Positions 1 to 9,610 of a DNA stretch of 47,951 nt are shown here, in pieces (position 1 is the stretch's first letter; each line of letters begins with the position of its first letter). The notes beneath the pieces were generated by a model. It saw nothing but the letters and a program-made list of their open reading frames with translations. It was not told where the DNA came from and ran no database searches. Origin of the DNA: Gryganskiella cystojenkinii (Eukaryota > Mortierellomycota > Mortierellomycetes > Mortierellales > Mortierellaceae); NCBI GenBank assembly GCA_015852425.1, contig JAAAIG010000109.1:1-47951 (forward strand), written 5' to 3'. A program made the position numbers and the translations under genes.

Positions 1-590
1 TTTTCAAAAAAAAAAAAAACGAAACCGCCCGACCAATATCGTTCTCCCATCTCTCAATTGAGTTGAGGGAGTTGATCACCTCTGAGAGATCAATCTACTA
101 TTTCAATGTATTGTGAGTGAGAACATGGGCAGAAGGAGATGCCTGATATATTTTGCGAGATATGTTACTTTATGTGAGAATGTTCTCGACACGGTGGTCA
201 TCTCTACGCCTTTTGTTTTTGCTGTTCAGCATGCTCTCAAGAAAGAAGAGACTATGGAAAGTACGAGAAGTTGTCACGCAGTCCTCAGTGCCGGAGGCGT
301 ATTCTTGACAGGACTTTTGTACTTTTGTTTGTTCCACGATGATCCACACCCTCTACCCCAAAGGGCTTAAGGCGAACAATTGGATGGGCAGAGCTAAAAA
401 CTGCTCGAGATCAAAAATCACTTTTGCCGCAGTCACACAAACACGAATATTTCATATTTTGTGAAAGTTGTCATTTGTCGTTCTTTATTTTTTTGCCTCT
501 CCTTTTTCAATCTTTTGAATCATCCTCATATACCCTGCATAGTTTCCCCTCTGAAACTAGATCAAACCGTCGACAAGAAAGATCACTGAA
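1..590. other. Upstream intergenic region of the ERI1-like gene
   Basis: No convincing gene is visible. An open frame at 113-370 (+) encodes 85 residues with no recognisable domain and an unremarkable start, so it is probably chance. An A run at 7-19 and a T/C-rich stretch at about 480-520 precede the ATG at 591. This probably holds the promoter and 5' UTR of the next gene. Confidence 0.5.
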
Positions 591-2469
591 ATGAATACGA
601 AAACCGTGGATGATATCCGGGAACAACTTCGGACCCTGAGCCTCGATACCCGTGGGAATAAGACCACGATCAAGGAACGTCTCCGGAAATATCTAAAGCA
701 ACGCCCTGAACTCTGCTCTTCAAGCAAGCGAGAATCTGAAGCAGGAAACGACAACGTAAATAACGACAGAGATGACAACAAGAACGTGTCTATTGACTGG
801 TCCGACGAGGAATCCACGACGGGATCAGGAACAACTACCAAACCGAAAGAGTTGCACCCAAACAGTCGATATGATTACTATCTCTGCTTTGATGTCGAGG
901 CAACTTGTGAGACCGGGTTCTCGTTCGAGTTTCCAAACGAGGTGATCGAATTCCCGGTCGTACTCCTTGATGGATCGACCTTGGAGGTGGTAAGTTGCTG
1001 AACGTGTTGACAGCTCTTTTCCCCTGTTGGACTCAACACTCTCCGATCCGTCTTGGATACACGAATTGTCGCTGTTTATTAACGCTCCTTTTAATCCTTC
1101 ATAGGTGGACGAATTCCAGACTTATGTTCGACCCACCCATCGACCGATCCTCAGCGACTTTTGTGTTGAACTTACGGGAATCCGACAGGTTAGAGAACTC
1201 TTTTACTTTCCTTTTTTAAGGCGGGTATTTTGATGATGCATAGTTAAATTTTGAGCAGATCTTGACACCCGTCTTTCTTTTTTTACTGTTCTTCGTCTTT
1301 TAATTTGATAGGAAACGGTTGACGCAGCACCAACGTTCGCAGAGATGTTGGTCGAGTTTGAGGAATGGCTCACGAAACACGGCATCATCCTTGGAGAACA
1401 TCCAGAAGCCTATAAGGGGCTCTGTCACAAGGGATCGAAAAAGACCTCGCACAAGAATCGATCCAACGCATTCCAAAAAAATCATCAACCCAAACACAGC
1501 AACAACAACAACCTCAAAGGCAACAAACATCAGGACAATTTTTCTTCTTCATCATCATCAACGTTATTCGCTCCAGTTGCTCATCATGGTCCCACAGCCA
1601 TGAACGATTTCCTCTATGGCGCCACTTTTTGTTTTGTTTGTGACGGACCCTTTGACGTTCGAGATTTCATCCAGAAACAATGTCTCCATTCCGATATCGT
1701 TCGCCCTTCTTATTTCGCCAAACCCTACTTGGATATCCGGACGAGATTCAAGGACTTTTTCAGTTTAACGACCACGTTAAGTCTCGAGGGCATGCTACAC
1801 TTTTTAGGAGAAGAGTTTCAGGGGCGACAACACAGTGGGATCTGTGATGCTCGGATGGTCGCCTTGATCACAAAGCGACTCGCCCAGGGGTTCTACAAGA
1901 GGCCGTCATCTGTTAAGGCTGCTCAACAGGATACAAAGGCCGCGGATCAAATCAAGGACGAGGATAAGGACACAGAGGAAAAGGAGGAACAACACCGGGA
2001 GGACGATCAAGTCTTCCGAGTCGAGAACCAAGAAAAGATCTCACCCCAATGGAGTCTAGAAAAGGTGGCCAAGATGAGTCAGGGCTGTGTCTTGAAATCG
2101 AACCGGGTCATTGACCCATCGATCCCCGCGAGGATGGTTCCATTTTATCAACTCGAAGGCATCGACACCACGATGATGACCCCCAGGACAGTCCCAGAGA
2201 AGGCACGCACCTCGGAAACCAAGGACAAGCATGCCCGTAAAAGCAACGGTGGCCACTCCAATTCGGACTCGAGCAAGAAAGATAAAGTGATCGAGAGCTC
2301 GCCATCCAATATCAGCAATGATGATCATACTTACAGCCCATCCATCGCAACCTCAGACATCTCGTCACTACAGTCCATCCCGACTTTTCCTGACAATGAG
2401 GACGTAGAAACAGAAGACGACGAACTACTTATCGAAAATTCGCGGTTTGCAGCCCTGATCGCCGAGTAA
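591..2469 (+). CDS. ERI1: ERI1-like 3'-5' exoribonuclease with N-terminal SAP domain
   Basis: Predicted exons 591-989, 1105-1188 and 1312-2469 give 546 residues. Residues 5-40 look like a SAP nucleic-acid-binding motif, as in animal ERI1/3'hExo. The DEDDh exonuclease fold follows. CFDVEATCE carries the first acidic pair (D101, E103), and LSDFCVELTGIRQ matches the segment after it in ERI1. FCFVCDGPFDVRDF is the second block and HSGICDARMVALI supplies the catalytic His and last Asp. Known family members trim histone-mRNA and 5.8S rRNA 3' ends and degrade small RNAs; the substrate here is inferred. Two oddities: a low-complexity Asn/Lys/Ser insertion of about 70 residues (DNA about 1420-1590) lies inside the catalytic fold, and a charged, probably disordered tail of about 190 residues follows it. 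Both introns are GT-AG and keep frame. The start at 591 is the only ATG that keeps the complete SAP motif. Confidence 0.85.
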
Positions 2470-2649
2470 AATAATATCTTACCGCAAAACACCCACACCT
2501 TCGCTACTGCAATTGATATGCAAAAGTGTTTTTAATGGTTTTTTGTTGTTTTAACGAGCAACGTTTGATGTGCGCCAGTTGTTGGCAAATTTGCGAAAAA
2601 AGGATGATTGGTTATCGCAATTTACAATTCCTCCTCCTCTCCTTCTTGT
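2470..2649. other. Short convergent intergenic region
   Basis: These 180 bp separate the stop codon of the plus-strand exonuclease gene from that of the minus-strand RPC82 gene. Both 3' UTRs must end or overlap here. I see no gene. Confidence 0.6.
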
Positions 2650-4998
2650 TTAAAAGTCGCGAAGACAGACAACCATCTCGGCAATCCGGAGTTCTTGAAT
2701 CTCCAACATTTGGAGAATGTTGTTCAACGCCAGGAGCTCGGCCTTGTCCGTTTCTGTCAACAGGTTGTCGTTCTCCTTGACATCTGTGCGTTCACATTTC
2801 GCCAACAGGACCGCACGCTTGGCCTTCTCAACAAACCGTCTCTGTCTCAGGTTGCCCATAGTATGGTATAGCCGATCAATCAATGTCGTCGCTGCTCGAT
2901 CCTCGACGACCTCCCAGAGATAGATCGTTCTTGACGGGGCACGTTCCTGGGTCTTGGGCACCTCCTGCAAGTTCAGGACACCAAACGTACACAATGTCGT
3001 CAAACGCTCCCGGACCTCCTTGTTGTTCAGCAATGAGAACTTTGCGATATTCTTCTCCTCCATCTTGCCCCGTTCCGACAACAGGTTCATGATCCGGACG
3101 TATTGGGATCCAAACCGGGCTTCGACCATGTGTTGCAACAGTTGTTTTCTCATCACCTTGGCTGCGGTCCGGAGCTGGAGGATATACTGGCCACTGCGGC
3201 CACCGTCCCGACGCAAGATCCGCAACAGATCCTCTTCCAAGATCTGGATATACATGTCCAGACACTCGTTCACAGAGGGTGCTCGCCTGTTGATACCCAA
3301 TTCGTGCTCTGCAAACTCGAGGGTCGAAGTCAAGTCAAGTTCCTTGGGAAGACAGTTGAGCAACATCAAGACGTTCACGGGGCTAGAGTGCTCCTCCTTG
3401 CAGTTGATCATCTTTTCCTCGGCCAATTCCATGATCGCCTTCATGACCCATCCTGCTGCGGGGTTCAATCGGTCCCTATACAAATCAGAGATTTTCTAAA
3501 AAGACGATACAACAAAAGAAAAAGGGAAGGTCAGCTACAGTGCTCCTCATTTGAAAACAGGGATCGACATATAACAAAAATCAAGCAGTGATAAACATTT
3601 ACAATGTTCCGCCAGCGGATGGTGTATCGCTCATAATTGATCTTGAAGTACACGTCAGACTCGACCTCCTCAAGGAGTCGCAGCTCAGATGACGCGACCT
3701 TGCGACGCTTATCCGTTGAATCATAATCATCATAATCGCCCATCGCTTGAGTGACCGTGCGTTTCTATTGTTTTCAAAAAAAAAAAAAAAAAGTGTTTAG
3801 AATATGCAGATCGATATCACCACGACACTTTGCAACTGCAACTGCAACTGCAAAAAAAGGGTGTATATCTCCTTACCAGTCCCACAATCTCCTTTCCACT
3901 GTCAGCTCCACGTCTTGATTCAATGGTTCGGCGGATATCGGCCTTTTGTGCTGCGGTGGGTGGCAAGGTCAACTTAGAGGTCTCGATCTTTTCCTCGACC
4001 ATATCCCGATCCGCAGCAGTCAAAGAGTCTGAGGGTCGAACCGCAATCAAACACTTTTCCTTGACCATCCTAGTGAACGCTGTCTTGAGTGCATGGCCTA
4101 TAAAAGAAAAATTTAACATGCATAAACCTCGTTAGTTCTTTGGTTCATAGTGACTCATCATTTCTCACACGCCCCAGCGCCAAGAGAGAGAGAGAGAGAG
4201 AGAAAGAAGTCAAACTTACGGCCTTCGGCAGAACTGTTGTTGGCTGTGATATCCGCGATACAATCCGTGATGGTCATCTTGCCATGGGTCAAGATCGCCT
4301 GCGCTACCAAGACACCACCCTTCTCGAACCAATCCTTGGTCGAGTGCAGCACTTTGGGGATCATGGCTCTGTTCAAGAGTTCGGTCCGGTTGACTTCATA
4401 ATAAGTTGCGAGTCTTCCTCGCTCCTGTGCTTCTGCATAGACGACCAAGTTGTGTTGCATGAGCACAACAAGCGATTCCCGAACTTGGCGTGTGTTTTTG
4501 AGATCCCATTCCAGTGTCTTTGCGATCATGGGCACAGTCATGCGACCCTTTCTGAGAAGGACATTGGCAACTTTCTATTTTGTGTCAAAAACATAAATCG
4601 GAAAAAGAACAAGAGGCGTGAGTAATTGTTTGTCCTGTTGCTGAGTGCCCACACGAGTCTCTAAATTTCGGTTAAAGCGATATAGGCAGCCAGGTCTTGA
4701 TACAACATACCTCGACAATGGGACCAAAGTGCTCCCTGATAATCAAGCGACCCAGCCGGTTCTCTATATGACAGGTCCCAGGGTTTTAATAGAAAAGAAA
4801 ATTCAGGGCGATTAGCATGAGCAAAGGGGTAAACCTGTCAAAAGTGAAGATGCATTCCCGACTTGTTATTTAAGCAATTCCTCAAAAGAAAAAAAAAAAA
4901 AGAGTCCATGACAACGCGGTAGAGTCCTGGGTGTTTACACTATCCACGTGTTTTCTTGACTGGTGATGTTTCCTCCAACACATACCGTGGCTACTCAT
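2650..4998 (-). CDS. RPC82: DNA-directed RNA polymerase III subunit RPC3 (Rpc82)
   Basis: Six predicted exons, read 4998-4986, 4763-4711, 4574-4220, 4097-3877, 3764-3603 and 3495-2650, give 549 residues; human RPC3 has 534. The joined N-terminus contains LGRLIIREHFGPIVEKV and GRMTVPMIAKTLEWD, the first winged-helix region of the family. The block FKINYERYTIRWRNI plus the downstream NPAAGWVMKAI matches the central signature of Rpc82. Winged-helix segments continue to the C-terminus. In known systems Rpc82, Rpc34 and Rpc31 form the Pol III-specific trimer that opens promoters and recruits TFIIIB for tRNA and 5S rRNA synthesis in the nucleus. The first coding exon is only 13 nt (ATG AGT AGC CAC G) and splices in phase to the LGRL exon. 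All introns are GT-AG; the third contains a (GA)n tract at 4183-4203. Confidence 0.9.
4183..4203. repeat. (GA)n microsatellite in an RPC82 intron
   Basis: A near-perfect AG dinucleotide run lies in the intron between RPC82 exons 3 and 4. On the coding (minus) strand it reads as CT repeats just downstream of the donor. Length polymorphism is likely; an effect on splicing is only possible. Confidence 0.85.
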
Positions 4999-5417
4999 TA
5001 TGTTGAAAATATAAAGGAGTCCTGTCGAGAAGCGGATTGGATGGAAAAAAGAAAAAAAGAAGAAAGAAACACAATGGCTGATGCGACTGCATCTTGCGCC
5101 TCCTCTGACACTTACATTGGAAAGACTCTGGTGGCAAAATCGCAGTCATAAATTGTTTATGAAAATGTGACTGTCTTTGATATACCATTGTCTCTGCTGC
5201 TTGGGTTGGTGTAGCCCAGCCCAACTATTCGACGCGACGACGTGAAGGTCACATTAACAATAGCATCCAAAGTGAATTAAAGTGGGCTTATATTTACAAA
5301 ATAATACTGTCTATCCGCGTCTCTCTTTCTTGACCTTGCCTGAAAAGTTACCCTCGGCGACGATCTATTTTAAAAAGGTATGTTTCTTGGATTTTTCTCC
5401 GTTGAACCTTAGACTGC
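4999..5417. other. Intergenic region between RPC82 and UROD
   Basis: Both flanking genes are on the minus strand, so this 419 bp holds the 3' UTR of UROD and the promoter and 5' UTR of RPC82. Purine-rich A/G runs occur at about 5043-5070. I see no coding potential of its own. Confidence 0.55.
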
Positions 5418-7200
5418 TTAACCAAGAACCTGGATCTCCTCCTCGACCTCGGCCTTTCTCTTCTTGGCAGCGACTTCGAGTCCGACTCGGTGCACAGTCT
5501 TCAAGAACAACTCCATGGCCTCAACAGGGACCGTGGGCAAGATACCGTGGCCCAAGTTGGCGATATATTTCTCGGTTGATCCAAATCCGCGGACCATTCT
5601 CTCGACGGTCGCAACAATCGCCTCGTCACCTCCATAAAGAACATTGGGGTCCATGTTGCCCTGAAGTGTGACACGTCCCTTGGTCACCTGCTTGGCCTGA
5701 GCGGGGTCATGGGTCCAGTCCAACGAGACAACCTCGTAGCCAATCTCGGACAACTTGTCGAGAGCATACCAGGATCCCTTGGCAAAGACACTCATGGGGA
5801 CAGCATGCTCATGTCCGAGCTCAGCCTTGACACGCTTGGCGATCTGGGCCAAGTATGGAAGAGAGAAGAGATCGAAATCGTGAGGTCCCAACTCGCCTCC
5901 CCAGGACTCGAAGACTTGGACCATCTGTTGTTGGGTTAAAGTTCATTGATGCGATAGTAGTCGACCGTCAGGGTACATGAGTGTCGATGGTTGAGTCCAG
6001 TCAATGGAGGTCCAGAATGGGGGAATAAAGTACAGCGATTCAAAGGTAAAAAGAAAGATTCGTAAAATCAGTACCGGGTTCAATAGAGACATAACGTCGT
6101 CCAACCACCGTTCCTTTTAGCACGAATTTTGCCACGGTACCTGAGCTCCGGCATGAACCTGTCCGACTAAAAAGTCAACACAGACATCGGTAATCCTCTG
6201 CAAAAGAGCATGACTCTCCTTGGGGTACTTGAAGATCCACTCCTTGGCCTTGGACAAGGTCTTGCTTCCGCCTCCCTCGATCATGTAAGCCTATAAACCG
6301 AATAGATCAAAAGATATCAGTCCACCGACCCATTTAAACACGATTGAGCGGACCAATTGACGCCTATTGCACACTTACCATAAGGGTCCAGGGAGCACCA
6401 ACGAAACCGATCAAAGGAACACGGCCGTTGAGGGCATGACGGGTCATGGTGATGGCATCAAAGACGTACTTCAACTCCTTGTTCACATCCACGCTCTCGT
6501 TCAACTTGGACACATCCGCAGGCAAGACCAGAGGTTCGGGGAAATGGGGTCCCTTGCCGGCGACCATCTGGACCTCCATACCCAAAGCCTGGGGGATGAC
6601 CAGGATATCAGAAAAGATGATGGAGGCATCCAAGAGTCCATCGTAACGATCAATGGGTTGCAGAGTGACCTTGGTAGCCAATTCGGGAGTACGGCAGATC
6701 CTGAAAAAGTCGTTCTCCACACGTTCAGCACGGAACTCTGTGGAAAGAGTGATAAGCAAAGAAAAAAAAATATTAGAGCTGTCAGGCACCCGTATGGAAT
6801 AAGACATGATTTTTGGGTAGCCGTGGGAGTATTTTTGTACTGTCACTCAGTCCCGATAAAACAGGAGGGCGAGGGAAGGAGGGCGCGAGCTGGGGCAAGG
6901 TGCCGTTCAGCAAAACATAGCGGACAAGTGGTGCACCTTATGTTCTGACATTGTTATTGAACGGATCTCCTTCACGTGTGAATCGGGCATCAGTCGATGA
7001 ATGAGTCCAATGATTGATCTACAGCCAGCTGCGCTGGAATGTTTAGAGGGGTCCATGTAAAAGAGCAATCTTCCCATACCAGGCAAGTAACGTCCGGCTT
7101 GGCGCATGACCCAAACGGGAGCACGCTCGGTCTTTTCACCGCGAGCGGCACGGAGGATGAGATCGTTCTTGAGGGGAGGGAATGGCTTTGCCTCGGACAT
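5418..7200 (-). CDS. HEM12: Uroporphyrinogen decarboxylase
   Basis: Exons 7200-7080, 6737-6379, 6290-6141 and 5924-5418 give 378 residues, close to the 367 of human UROD. The enzyme removes the four acetate carboxyl groups of uroporphyrinogen III to make coproporphyrinogen III, a cytosolic step of heme synthesis. The N-terminal signature [15 protein letters not shown] is rebuilt across the first splice junction. [15 protein letters not shown] carries the catalytic aspartate (D84, equivalent to human D86), and NLGHGILP holds the conserved histidine (H336, equivalent to human H339). GAPWTLM and YMIEGGGSK also match the family. Every intron is GT-AG with phase preserved. The 342-bp first intron is the longest. 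The gene diverges from the CTK3-like gene. No targeting signal is seen, as expected for a cytosolic enzyme. Confidence 0.95.
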
Positions 7201-7564
7201 GATATATATGGATGAAGATGGGATGGTGTTGGGAGAGGAAGAGAGGAAGAGAAGAAAAGAAGCAATGGAGAAGAAAAGGGATCAGAATCGGAAGAATGAA
7301 CATTCGCGAAACAGCGAAGCAGTCCAATTCGCCCGCCCTGATCAGTCCAGGCACAAACAGATTCGGCTCTCTAAAATGGAATATCTCCCTTCTTCTGCTG
7401 CACGCAACAACCCCACCATCATTTCATTCTTTCTTTCTCTCTTTCTTTCTCAATCAACTCGCCCTTTTCGACCAGGACCATCCTATCGGGACAGGAGGAA
7501 GCAAGCTCATCATCAACCCAGCACAGAAATCTCCATCAAGAAAGCACCCTTTTTGCGACTTCTC
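7201..7564. promoter_or_regulatory. Divergent promoter region between UROD and the CTK3-like gene
   Basis: This 364-bp region lies between two divergently oriented start codons. It contains an A/G-rich stretch next to UROD (about 7205-7300) and a T/C-rich stretch, with repeated TTTC, at about 7420-7450. Both read as pyrimidine-rich upstream of one gene or the other. Its promoter role is inferred from position alone. Confidence 0.5.
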
Positions 7565-9148
7565 ATGGACATGGACCCATTCGAAGCCCGCCTAGAATTT
7601 GGCGCCTTGCTCTCAAGGCTCAATGCAACTCAACACTCTGTTCAAAAGGTCAGCACCTTTGCAATCACGAACCGGGACCTGCACGAGGACCTTTACAACT
7701 GCATCACAGAGGAACTGGACAAGGTAATACTTTTTACTCCCTACCCGTTCTTTGTTTCTACAGGGAGAAAAGGGGGGGTTTTTTTGTTTTGTTTTTTTTT
7801 TTTCCTTTGGAAGAACCGTAAAAGGTTCTCTTCCACTTGAACCATTGTCAGATCTTGGTTGGTTATAGTACTTGCCATCAAAAAGTGTTTAGATATCTTT
7901 ATACGCTTTGTCGCGTCTGCGACAAGCTTAAAGTGGTGATGCTGTTGGTAATAAAGTGGCCATAAAACCTCTCATGGTCCGTCCTTAGTTGACAGGCCTG
8001 AGGAAAAAAAACAATGACAAAAAACGTTCACAAAAGACTCAACGTTCCGATATTCTTGTATCGTTGACCATTACTTCTTACCTTCCTCTTTCGATTTGAC
8101 GCGTCTCAACGAACTCACTCCGTACCTCTACCTTAAAACAACAACAACAACAACAACAACCACCACCCAAAAAAAAAAAATAGACATCCATCAACGCTCG
8201 GATGAATTTGTTATATGTCCTGGATGCGATCAGTCAACAGAGTCAAAAAGTAGGATTCAAGGGATACATCGATCTCATTCAAAGAAACCTGTCTCGACTT
8301 ATCGAGACGATAGCCCCTGCTGGTCCCAAAGGCAACGTCAATGTTGCCGGAGCTAAAAAAGTAACCTTCTCCCCTTCCCCATTTCGTCTCTGCTCATCCA
8401 TAAAACATCAAAAAAAAAGCCCCGGTTGGATGTCTCCCACTAACGACGATTTGTGATATTCGTTTCATAGATCTTGGAGTCATGGCGGACGAAAAGGCTT
8501 TACCCCGAGAGTGCGATTGTCAAGGTGGAGCGACCACTGCTTGCAAGAGAACTTGGGTGAGTTGGCCATGGACACTCCGTTGCCTATAGCTCGTGTTTAG
8601 ATTACACGTTAGAAGACTTACAAGAAATTCCATCGTCTCTTCCCAACTAGCACTCATGCGCCCTCTACCTCGGAAGCGGGCCTCTCAAAGGATGATATCC
8701 TGCGACGAATGGATGAAGATCGCGAACGGGTAAGAATGAAAAGGAAAAGGGGGGGGGGAGGAAAGAGTTATGGGCGAAGCATTAGATGGCGACTGATCAT
8801 CACGATAAAATGGAAATCTCATTGGACTTGTCCCCAAATCCTTCGTAGCATAAACGGATACGAGAAGATATCTGGATCCGAGGACCCGAAGAGGACCCTG
8901 CGGCCGAATTTCTTCAGCAATGGAACGAGGTCCCAGATTTAGAGGGAGCCGATTATGAGGAGATGGTAGTCGAGAACGAGAGGTACCTCCCTGGGTACGA
9001 ATGGGAGGCCGAGTACGATACTGTTCCTGTACCATCACTGGCCAAGAAGAGATTATCAACGCATCCGATCCCGGCAGAAGCAGCCACCTTAGCAACATTG
9101 AATACATCACACCCTGAATCGATACCGAAAGAGCCCTTCCATTCTTGA
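7565..9148 (+). CDS. CTK3: CTDK-I gamma subunit (CTK3-like), CID-fold protein
   Basis: Exons 7565-7723, 8184-8360, 8471-8556, 8651-8729 and 8849-9148 give 266 residues. The first exon encodes MDPFEARLEFGALLSRL and a helix ending DLYNCITEELDK; the second begins with TSINARMNLLYVLDAIS. Together they match the N-terminal CTD-interacting-domain-like fold of Ctk3. LSKDDILRRMDEDRERHKR and the following WIRG block match the conserved C-terminal helix of the family. Ctk3 joins the kinase Ctk1 and the cyclin Ctk2 in CTDK-I, which phosphorylates Ser2 of the RNA polymerase II CTD during elongation. Exon 4 uses the acceptor CCCAACTAG before 8651; nearer AG dinucleotides break the frame. The start could be 7565 or the ATG at 7571. 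The first intron (460 bp) is long for this window and carries a CAA repeat. Confidence 0.82.
8136..8163. repeat. (ACA)n microsatellite in CTK3-like intron 1
   Basis: Runs of ACA/CAA triplets followed by CAC triplets and an A run sit just upstream of the TAG acceptor at 8183. The acceptor therefore lacks a normal pyrimidine tract, which is unusual. Confidence 0.8.
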
Positions 9149-9610
9149 GGATACCATTGAAAGGATTTCCTCGCCCGTCACAGCTTCCACGGTCGTCTGA
9201 AGGAACAGTCCTCACTGTCGATTGACGCCTCCGAAGGACGTCCCCCCCACCGAAACGCATCCACAACTCCTGCGCGAAGCCAAGTCTCTCTTGTTCTCTC
9301 CATCAAGTTCGCCTCTTCCATCTCCTACGCTTGATCAAGCGATTGTTTACAGTTGACGCCGAACACTGGCAAATCTTGCGACTGCATACCCTCCAGTCTC
9401 TCCAGCAGCACGTTCGATGTCCTTTTACATGGGATTTAGACAGCAAACCCGAAACCTCTGCCAAAAAAAATTGTAAAGGACTTCAGGCGCCTGTCTTCTC
9501 CAGAAGTTTACGCCTAAATTCTACTGAATACAAGCCTCGTAAATATATATATATATATAACAAAACGGTGGTTAAACGCAACGGCCTTTTCTTTATTCAT
9601 GCGCGCAAAT
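9149..9610. other. Convergent 3' region between the CTK3-like and RhoGEF genes
   Basis: Both 3' ends face this 462-bp stretch. A (TA)n run at about 9543-9559 is the only clear sequence feature. No gene is visible. Confidence 0.55.

Noticed and set aside
113..370. 85-residue plus-strand open frame before the ERI1-like gene
   Set aside because: No domain, no similarity I can recall and no splice partner; composition looks like chance translation.
3830..3857. Four TGCAAC units giving repeated TTGCAG acceptor-like sites on the minus strand in an RPC82 intron
   Set aside because: They lie about 20 bases from the donor, too near for use, and would break the frame; probably just a short tandem repeat.
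7106..7564. Upstream in-frame extension of the CTK3-like first exon
   Set aside because: It overlaps the UROD start on the other strand and has no family similarity; the family N-terminus begins at MDPFEAR.
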